This document shows positions 1 through 5,229 of a stretch of 5,229 nucleotides of DNA, one piece after another. The notes below the pieces were generated by a model that was not told where the DNA came from, did not search any database, and saw nothing but the letters and a program-made list of their open reading frames with translations. The DNA comes from Gemmatimonadota bacterium (GTDB taxonomy: Bacteria; Gemmatimonadota; Gemmatimonadetes; Gemmatimonadales; Gemmatimonadaceae). Every line of letters begins with the position of its first letter. The first letter of the stretch is position 1. The DNA is taken from NCBI GenBank assembly GCA_003222065.1, contig QHUV01000167.1, positions 1 to 5,229 on the forward strand, given 5' to 3'. The position numbers were made by a program, and so were the translations under genes.

Positions 1-2109
1 GCGATCGAGCGCGGCGCGCACGCCGGCGCGAGGTCGGTCTTGATCGGCATGGCGCACCGCGGACGGTTGAATGTGCTCACGCACCTTCTCAACAAACCGT
101 ATCAGTCGCTGTTCGAGGAGTTCCTGGGACATCACGGCGACACGAACTCGGCGAGCGGCAGCGGCGATGTGAAGTATCACCTCGGTTACCGTAGCGAGCG
201 CCACATCGAGGATGTCGGCGCGGTGGAGCTGGAGCTCGCTCCGAATCCGAGCCATCTCGAGTTCGTGAACCCGGTGCTGCAGGGCGCGGCGCGAGCGAAG
301 CAACGGATCGACGGCGGGGCGCCGGGCGAGCGCGACGAATCACGCGTCCTCGCGATTCTCGTTCACGGCGACGCCGCGTTCCCCGGCGAGGGTGTCGTTG
401 CAGAAACGCTAAACTTGGCGATGCTTCAGGGCTATCGAATCGGCGGTACCCTACACGTTATCGCCAACAACCAGGTCGGGTTCACGACCGATCCGAGCGC
501 AGGAAGATCGACGTACTACGCGAGCGACCTCGCAAAGGGATTCGAGATCCCGGTTGTCCACGTCAACGCCGATGACGCTGAAGCCTGCATTCAGGCCGTC
601 CGCCTGGCAATCGCATATCGCCAGCGCTTTCATAAAGACTTTCTCATTGACGTCGTTGGGTATCGCCGGCATGGACATAACGAGGCGGACCAACCGGCAT
701 TCACCCAGCCGAAGCTATACGACTTGATCAAGACGCATCCAGCGCCGCGGGAAGTTTGGGGCGCGCGGCTCGTGCGAGAGGGCGTCGTCACCGAGGACCA
801 GGTGCAGGCGACGGATCGCGACGTTGCCGACCACCTCGAGCGCATCTTCGCTGACACGAAGAACGCCGACACCGACGAGTATCCCGTCGTGCGGCCGGAG
901 GAGCCGAAGTTCGCCGAGGCGCGCGAAACCGCGGTACGATCGGAGCAGCTCGTCGCCCTCAACGAGCAACTGCTCCAGTGGCCGTCGACGTTCAAGCTCC
1001 ATCCGACGCTTCAGCGCACCCTTCCCCGCCGCCGCGACGCCATACACAACGGCGGCATCGATTGGGGGCACGCGGAAGCGCTTGCCTTCGCATCGCTCCT
1101 GGCCGACGGCCTGAACGTGCGTTTCAGCGGGCAAGACACCGAGCGCGGGACTTTCTCGCACCGTCAGGCGGTGCTGCATGACGCCAGTACGGGCGAGCGC
1201 TATGTGCCCTTGGCAAATCTTCCTCAGGCGCGCGGGACGTTCGAGATCTATAACAGCCCGCTCTCCGAGACCGCGGTGATGGCATTCGAGTATGGGTTCA
1301 GCACCGCTGCGCCTAACGACCTCGTGCTGTGGGAGGCGCAGTTCGGCGACTTCGCCAACGTCGCACAGCCGATCGTGGATCAATTTCTGGCCGCCGACCG
1401 CGCGAAGTGGGGACAGGATTCCGGGCTCGTGCTGCTGCTGCCACATGGCTACGAAGGCCAAGGCCCTGAGCACTCGAGCGCCCGGCTCGAGCGGTACCTG
1501 CAGTTGTGCGCCGAGGGAAATCTCATCGTCGCATATCCTTCCACTCCGGCCCAGTACTTTCACATACTGCGTCGCCAGGCGCTGCGACCGGCGAAGCGAC
1601 CGCTCATTCTCATGCAGCCGAAATCGCTGCTGCGATTGCCAGCGGCGGCGGCGAAATTGGAGGAGCTTGCGACGGGAAGCTTCCAACCCGTCATCGATGA
1701 TCAGTCGGTGCGTCGACGGGAGGATGTGAGGAGACTCGTCTTCTGCAGCGGCAAGATCTACTACGATCTGCTCGAGAAGGACCGGCCGGCGGGAATAGCC
1801 ATCGTTCGCGTCGAGGAGTTGTATCCGTGGCCGCTGAATGTCGCGCGTGTCGTCGACGCTTATCCCAATGTTGAGGAAGTGGTTTGGGCGCAGGAAGAAC
1901 CCAAGAACATGGGCGCATGGACGTACGTATCGCCCCGATTGCGCGCCGATATCGGGACCATGCTGCCGCTGCGGTACATCGGTCGGCCGGAGCGCGCCGC
2001 GCCCGCCGAGGGATATCACAACTCCCACGTGCAGGAGCAGGCGCGGATCGTGAGCGAAGTCCTCACCGTTCCGGCACCGTCGGGACGACGCAAGGCCGCT
2101 TTGCGTTGA
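1..2109 (+). CDS. sucA: 2-oxoglutarate dehydrogenase E1 component, 5'-truncated by window edge
   Basis: This is the thiamine-diphosphate-dependent E1 subunit of the cytoplasmic 2-oxoglutarate dehydrogenase complex. It decarboxylates 2-oxoglutarate and passes the succinyl group to lipoyl-E2 in the TCA cycle. The frame is open from base 1, giving 702 visible residues. Compared with the roughly 930-residue E. coli protein, about 250 N-terminal residues lie outside the window, so the TTG at 40 is not a real start. Numbering from base 1, visible motifs are GMAHRGRLNVL (16-26, with the active-site His at 19), GDVKYHLG (55-62), SHLE (84-87), the ThDP/Mg motif GDAAF to NNQVGF (Asp124, Asn157), and GYRRHGHNE (220-228). 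The transketolase-like pyrimidine-binding half follows, with GTFSHRQAVLHD (383-394), SETAVMAFEYGFS (422-434), WEAQFGDFAN (444-453) and HGYEGQGPEHSSAR (482-495). The C-terminal part carries RVEELYPWP and AQEEPKNMGAW. No motif is broken. The protein ends in a short basic tail, and a likely terminator follows about 25 bases later. The family call is very secure; the symbol follows from it. Confidence 0.97.
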   Translation, partial: AIERGAHAGARSVLIGMAHRGRLNVLTHLLNKPYQSLFEEFLGHHGDTNSASGSGDVKYHLGYRSERHIEDVGAVELELAPNPSHLEFVNPVLQGAARAKQRIDGGAPGERDESRVLAILVHGDAAFPGEGVVAETLNLAMLQGYRIGGTLHVIANNQVGFTTDPSAGRSTYYASDLAKGFEIPVVHVNADDAEACIQAVRLAIAYRQRFHKDFLIDVVGYRRHGHNEADQPAFTQPKLYDLIKTHPAPREVWGARLVREGVVTEDQVQATDRDVADHLERIFADTKNADTDEYPVVRPEEPKFAEARETAVRSEQLVALNEQLLQWPSTFKLHPTLQRTLPRRRDAIHNGGIDWGHAEALAFASLLADGLNVRFSGQDTERGTFSHRQAVLHDASTGERYVPLANLPQARGTFEIYNSPLSETAVMAFEYGFSTAAPNDLVLWEAQFGDFANVAQPIVDQFLAADRAKWGQDSGLVLLLPHGYEGQGPEHSSARLERYLQLCAEGNLIVAYPSTPAQYFHILRRQALRPAKRPLILMQPKSLLRLPAAAAKLEELATGSFQPVIDDQSVRRREDVRRLVFCSGKIYYDLLEKDRPAGIAIVRVEELYPWPLNVARVVDAYPNVEEVVWAQEEPKNMGAWTYVSPRLRADIGTMLPLRYIGRPERAAPAEGYHNSHVQEQARIVSEVLTVPAPSGRRKAALR

Positions 2110-2134
2110 GCGTGGAGCGTTGCGCGTAGGGCGA

Positions 2135-2173
2135 CGGGGCGGGCCGGTACGGGCTCGCCTCGCTTCATTTTTT
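2135..2173 (+). terminator. Rho-independent terminator after sucA
   Basis: The arms CGGGGCGGGCC (2135-2145) and GGCTCGCCTCG (2152-2162) pair along all 11 positions, nine Watson-Crick and two G-U, around the 6-base loop GGTACG. The spacer CTTCA (2163-2167) then leads into six consecutive T (2168-2173). The hairpin starts 26 bases after the sucA stop and lies wholly before the preferred deacetylase start at 2234. A GC-rich stem followed by a T run is the classic intrinsic-terminator layout. The 5-base gap between stem and T run is slightly long, which lowers confidence a little. If active, it separates sucA from the downstream operon. Confidence 0.62.
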
Positions 2174-2233
2174 CTGACACTTTCTGTGCATCCCGCGCTG
2201 TCTACACTGGCGCGCTCTCATACCTTTCGTCGC

Positions 2234-4846
2234 ATGATTCGACGCAGATTCATCGCCGCGTTCGCCGCGCTTCTTGCGCTGACGTCGCGGGTATCCGCTC
2301 AGGATGCGGGCGCTGCCGCGCTCGGAGAGCTCGTTCGTGGGCTCGGCGTCAACATGCGAGTCCTCGTAATCGCGGCTCATCCGGATGACGAAGATACGCA
2401 GCTGATCACGTGGCTCGCGCGAGGCCGCCAGGTCGAGACGGCGTATCTCTCACTGACGCGCGGCGACGGCGGTCAGAATCTCATTGGCAACGAGCTCGGC
2501 GAGGCGCTCGGCGCGATCCGTACCGAAGAGTTGCTTGCGGCGCGACGCATCGACGGTGGCCACCAGTACTTCACGCGCGCATTCGATTTCGGATTCTCGA
2601 AGAGCGCCGAAGAGACGTACAAGCACTGGCCGAAGGATTCGATCTTGCGCGACGTCGTTAGCATCGTGCGTGATTTCCGGCCGCACGTGATCGTCGCGAT
2701 TTTCAGCGGGACGCCGCGCGACGGGCACGGCCATCATCAAGTCTCCGGATTGCTCGCCCGCGAAGCATTCGATCTCGCCGGCGACAGTGTGCGTATGCCG
2801 ATGAGCGTCACGCACGGCAGCGCGCCATGGACGCCACTGAAGTTTTATCGCTCATCCCGCTTCGGCGGTGAGTCGACGTATCGATTCGACGTGGGCGCAT
2901 ACTCTGCGCTGCGCGGAGAATCGTATGCCGAGATGGCCGCCGAGAGCCGTTCGCAGCACAAATCGCAAGCGTTCGGCTCGTTGAAGCGAAAAGGCTCGAT
3001 CATGGACGGCGTGCGGCTCGAGGCGTCGCGCGTGAGCAAAGTCGTCGAGGGTATGACGGAGACGTCGCTGTTCGACGGCATCGATACGACGTGGGCGCGT
3101 GTCGCTGCCGAGATGAATGGCTCGCACGCCGCGATCGATTCGCTCCCGGCGGCGATCGCCAGCGTTCACCGTGCGTACGATCCCTTCTACCCTGATCGGC
3201 TGCTCGCGCCGCTGGCGCGCGTTAGGCAGCTGGCGACGAGGAATCCCGACGGCTCCCTGGACGCCCAAGCGTCGCTGCTCGAGCTGATGAGCCGCGTACA
3301 GCGCGCGTTTTTGGTTGCATCTGGTGCCGGCATCGACGTCGCCGTCGATCACGAGACGTGGGCGGCGGAAGAGCCCATTCGTACGACAGCCAGTGTGTAC
3401 GATCGCTACGCGACGCCGATGAAGGCGAGCGTGGACATTCGCTCGATGCACCCGAAGGGCGGGCTGCCGTCGAAGGACCTGCGGCCACTTGGTGCCGCGC
3501 AATTCGGCGACACCGTTCGCGACACGACGATCTCCCAGCCGTGGTGGCTCACCGCCCCGCGAGTTGGCGACATCTTCGGCACGCCGATCATCGCAAGGCC
3601 GGAGGACGCTCTGTTCGGCCTCAGGGCAACTGTCGGGATCGAAATCAACGGTGTTTCATTCGGCCTTGATTGGCCGGTGATCTTTCGATACGCTGACCCG
3701 ATCAAGGGTGAAATTCGGCGGCCGATCGCGATCGTGCCCGCGGTCAGCGTCACGATCGATCAGCCGATTCAGTATGTGCCGGCTAATCGTCCGTTCAACC
3801 GCGTCGTTAGGGTCGAGCTACGATCAGCGAGCAACCATCCGCGCAGCGTGAAGGTGTCGCTGCAGCTTCCCGCGGGCCTCGCTGCCGATTCAATGTCAGT
3901 GGTGGTCGGCCTTCCCGACTACGCTGGAAATTTCGGAGGCGAGGGTGAGCCGCAAGGAATTCCCGGCGGCCGCGCCGTCGCGGGCAACTCGCCCGTTCGC
4001 TTCGCCGAGTTCCACGTTCACGGAACGTTGTCCGAGGGGCGCCACACGATTTCGGCGGTCGCGGAGAGTGAGGGTCGGCGTTATATGACGGGCTACACCC
4101 TCATCGATTACGACCACATCCGGCCGCAGCGGCTCTTTCACGACGCGAAGCTCGAGCTGAGCGCGGTCGACATTCGCGTCGGCCCCGCTCTCAACGTGGC
4201 GTATATCCCCGGCGTGGGCGACAACGTAGCACCGATGCTCGAGCAGCTCGGTATCCCCCTCACGGTCATCGCGCCTGACAAGGTTGCCACCGCCGATCTC
4301 TCGCGCTACACGACCGTCGTCGTCGGTCCGCGCGCTTACGAATCCAGTCCGGCGCTCGTCGCGGCGAATCCCAAACTGTTTGATTTTGCCCGTCGTGGCC
4401 ACACGCTCGTCGTCCAATACGGTCAGTTCGAGATGGCCAATCCCGGCATGATGCCCTATCCGATCACGATCGTTAGGCCCGCTGATCGCGTTACTGAAGA
4501 GGACGCACCGGTCCGTCTGATCGATCCGTCCTCGCCGATTCTCAACGCGCCGAATCGCATCGGGCCGGCCGATTGGCAAGGTTGGATACAGGAACGATCG
4601 CTCTACATGCCGCGGACGCACGACGAGCGGTATCGCAGCCTCCTGTCGATGAACGACACCGGCGAGCCGCCGAACGATGGCGCGATTCTCGTCGCGCCGT
4701 TAGGCAGCGGCACGTATGTATACACGACGTTGGCGTTGTTCCGGCAGCTACCAGCCGGCGTACCAGGCGGCGCGCGGCTGTTCGTCAATCTGCTCAGCAC
4801 CGATCAACGATCGGCGGGCACGCCCCCAGCGCTACCCAAGCCGTGA
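2234..4846 (+). CDS. Exported PIG-L/LmbE-family deacetylase with C-terminal GATase1-like domain
   Basis: This is a predicted secreted zinc-dependent N-deacetylase of 870 residues; the substrate is unknown. Residues 1-22 form a signal peptide: basic MIRRR, a hydrophobic Ala/Leu/Phe core, then VSA before QD. The LmbE fold spans about 40-300. It has the zinc/catalytic motif AHPDDE (48-53; His49 and Asp52 as likely ligands, Asp51 as likely base), LTRGDGGQNLIG (74-85), and DGHGHHQ (163-169), where His168 probably supplies the third ligand. A linker region follows. About 505-625 looks like an Ig-like or NEW3-type beta sandwich, and about 650-860 like a GATase1/ThuA-like alpha/beta domain. The whole protein contains no cysteine, so that last domain lacks a Cys nucleophile and is probably non-catalytic. 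The start at 2234 is chosen because it gives a clean signal peptide. The in-frame TTG at 2120 would add 38 residues and run through the terminator hairpin. No clear Shine-Dalgarno precedes 2234. The stop overlaps the next gene. Typical cytoplasmic LmbE proteins such as BshB are only about 230 residues; long exported forms are known in several soil phyla. Confidence 0.9.
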   Translation: MIRRRFIAAFAALLALTSRVSAQDAGAAALGELVRGLGVNMRVLVIAAHPDDEDTQLITWLARGRQVETAYLSLTRGDGGQNLIGNELGEALGAIRTEELLAARRIDGGHQYFTRAFDFGFSKSAEETYKHWPKDSILRDVVSIVRDFRPHVIVAIFSGTPRDGHGHHQVSGLLAREAFDLAGDSVRMPMSVTHGSAPWTPLKFYRSSRFGGESTYRFDVGAYSALRGESYAEMAAESRSQHKSQAFGSLKRKGSIMDGVRLEASRVSKVVEGMTETSLFDGIDTTWARVAAEMNGSHAAIDSLPAAIASVHRAYDPFYPDRLLAPLARVRQLATRNPDGSLDAQASLLELMSRVQRAFLVASGAGIDVAVDHETWAAEEPIRTTASVYDRYATPMKASVDIRSMHPKGGLPSKDLRPLGAAQFGDTVRDTTISQPWWLTAPRVGDIFGTPIIARPEDALFGLRATVGIEINGVSFGLDWPVIFRYADPIKGEIRRPIAIVPAVSVTIDQPIQYVPANRPFNRVVRVELRSASNHPRSVKVSLQLPAGLAADSMSVVVGLPDYAGNFGGEGEPQGIPGGRAVAGNSPVRFAEFHVHGTLSEGRHTISAVAESEGRRYMTGYTLIDYDHIRPQRLFHDAKLELSAVDIRVGPALNVAYIPGVGDNVAPMLEQLGIPLTVIAPDKVATADLSRYTTVVVGPRAYESSPALVAANPKLFDFARRGHTLVVQYGQFEMANPGMMPYPITIVRPADRVTEEDAPVRLIDPSSPILNAPNRIGPADWQGWIQERSLYMPRTHDERYRSLLSMNDTGEPPNDGAILVAPLGSGTYVYTTLALFRQLPAGVPGGARLFVNLLSTDQRSAGTPPALPKP

Positions 4847-4848
4847 TG
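4844..4848 (+). promoter_or_regulatory. TGATG stop/start overlap, translational coupling site
   Basis: The TGA stop of the deacetylase (4844-4846) shares its final A with the ATG of the solute-binding protein (4846-4848). The bases just upstream (CTACCCAAGCCG) show no purine-rich Shine-Dalgarno. Re-initiation by ribosomes ending the upstream gene is therefore the likeliest way the second gene is translated. This implies one transcript and linked expression levels. Confidence 0.7.
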
Positions 4849-5229
4849 CGGTCCGGCGGCCCGCGTTGGCTGAGGGCGGTGCTGCTCGGCGCCGTCGTGT
4901 CCTCATGCGGCAACTCGCGGACGCCGCTTGTCGTCTACTCTCCGCACGGCAAGGACCTACTACAGTATTACGAGCAGGCGTTCGAGAAGGGCCATCCAGA
5001 CGTCGACATACAATGGGTCGACATGGGCTCACAGGACGTGCTCGACCGCCTGCGTTCGGAGCGCGCGAATCCGCAAGCGGACGTCTGGTTCGGCGCGCCG
5101 GCCGAGACGTTCGCCCGCGCCGCCAACGAAGGACTGCTCGCGCCGTATCGGCCGTCGTGGTCGGCCACGCTGCCTGTCGAGAGTCACGACAGCAAAGACC
5201 TCTGGTATGGCACCTATCTCACACCCGAG
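4846..5229 (+). CDS. ABC-transporter extracellular solute-binding lipoprotein, 3'-truncated by window edge
   Basis: This appears to be the periplasmic, membrane-anchored binding protein of an ABC importer. Only the first 128 residues are inside the window and the frame stays open to the end. Residues 1-21 form a lipoprotein signal: an Arg-containing N-terminus, a hydrophobic stretch (LRAVLLGAVV), then the lipobox VSSC with the lipidated Cys at 21, followed by GNS. The mature part begins PLVVYSPHGKDLL, the first beta strand and helix of a type 2 periplasmic-binding fold. It continues with DVLDRLRSERANPQADVWFGAP (62-83), which matches the layout of the AfuA/FbpA-like group (COG1840): a helix, then ADVxF/W and a ligand-facing loop. 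A GLLAPYRPSW segment follows, as is usual in these proteins. Members bind ferric iron, sugar phosphates, phosphonates or other anions, so the ligand cannot be assigned from this half lobe. The start is fixed by the lipoprotein signal and the one-base overlap with the deacetylase stop. Permease and ATPase genes would be expected just beyond the right edge. Confidence 0.85.
   Translation, partial: MRSGGPRWLRAVLLGAVVSSCGNSRTPLVVYSPHGKDLLQYYEQAFEKGHPDVDIQWVDMGSQDVLDRLRSERANPQADVWFGAPAETFARAANEGLLAPYRPSWSATLPVESHDSKDLWYGTYLTPE

Noticed and set aside
715..2028. Long minus-strand open frame (437 codons) antisense to sucA
   Set aside because: It lies wholly within conserved sucA sequence. Long antisense frames are expected in GC-rich coding DNA, and its translation is Arg-rich with no recognisable motif or export signal.
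2174..2208. Sigma-70-like promoter: CTGACA (2174-2179) and TACACT (2203-2208)
   Set aside because: Both hexamers resemble consensus, but the 23-base spacer is far from the usual 16-18. TACCTTTC at 2221-2228 resembles a Bacteroidota-type -7 box but lacks its partner. A promoter is probably here, but I cannot place it.
2120..2233. Upstream TTG start for the deacetylase, adding 38 residues
   Set aside because: The extension runs through the terminator hairpin and T run and puts a non-homologous-looking stretch before an otherwise ideal signal peptide. ATG at 2234 fits better.
3896..4621. Minus-strand open frame (241 codons) antisense to the deacetylase
   Set aside because: Its translation is an Arg/Asp-rich composition typical of a shadow frame, with no domain, and it sits entirely inside a well-supported gene.
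3220..4705. Integron attC sites, since GTTAGGC fits the GTTRRRY core
   Set aside because: The matches lie inside one intact gene with no paired RYYYAAC arm at suitable spacing, no attC-like hairpin and no integrase in view.

Overview
The window is a high-GC bacterial fragment, all of it read on the + strand. It holds three protein genes: the 3' three-quarters of a 2-oxoglutarate dehydrogenase E1 gene (sucA, cut at the left edge), a complete large exported PIG-L/LmbE-type deacetylase, and the first 128 codons of an ABC-transporter solute-binding lipoprotein (cut at the right edge). The GC-rich codon use and the long LmbE + beta-sandwich + GATase1-like architecture point to a Gram-negative environmental bacterium. 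Gemmatimonadota is my best guess, with Acidobacteriota as an alternative. This is a judgement from protein style, not from a database search.

Layout: 1-2109 is sucA, open from the first base, with the catalytic and thiamine-diphosphate motifs intact. The 124 bp between 2110 and 2233 hold a good candidate intrinsic terminator (11-bp stem at 2135-2162, then a T run at 2168-2173), so sucA transcription probably ends there. No sucB follows it. The deacetylase occupies 2234-4846. Its stop codon overlaps the start codon of the solute-binding protein by one base (TGATG at 4844-4848), the arrangement of a translationally coupled operon that continues beyond the window.

How they fit together: sucA is core TCA-cycle metabolism and appears unrelated to what follows. 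The other two genes form an envelope module. An exported zinc hydrolase would act outside the cytoplasm, and a lipid-anchored binding protein could capture a small molecule, possibly its product, for import. The substrate cannot be read from the sequence.

The points most worth a second look are the cysteine-free GATase1-like C-terminal domain of the deacetylase, the coupling of that enzyme to a transporter, and a recurring octamer CGTTAGGC. I see no RNA genes, CRISPR arrays, insertion sequences or obvious horizontal-transfer boundary, and nothing in the window clearly amounts to an undescribed system.
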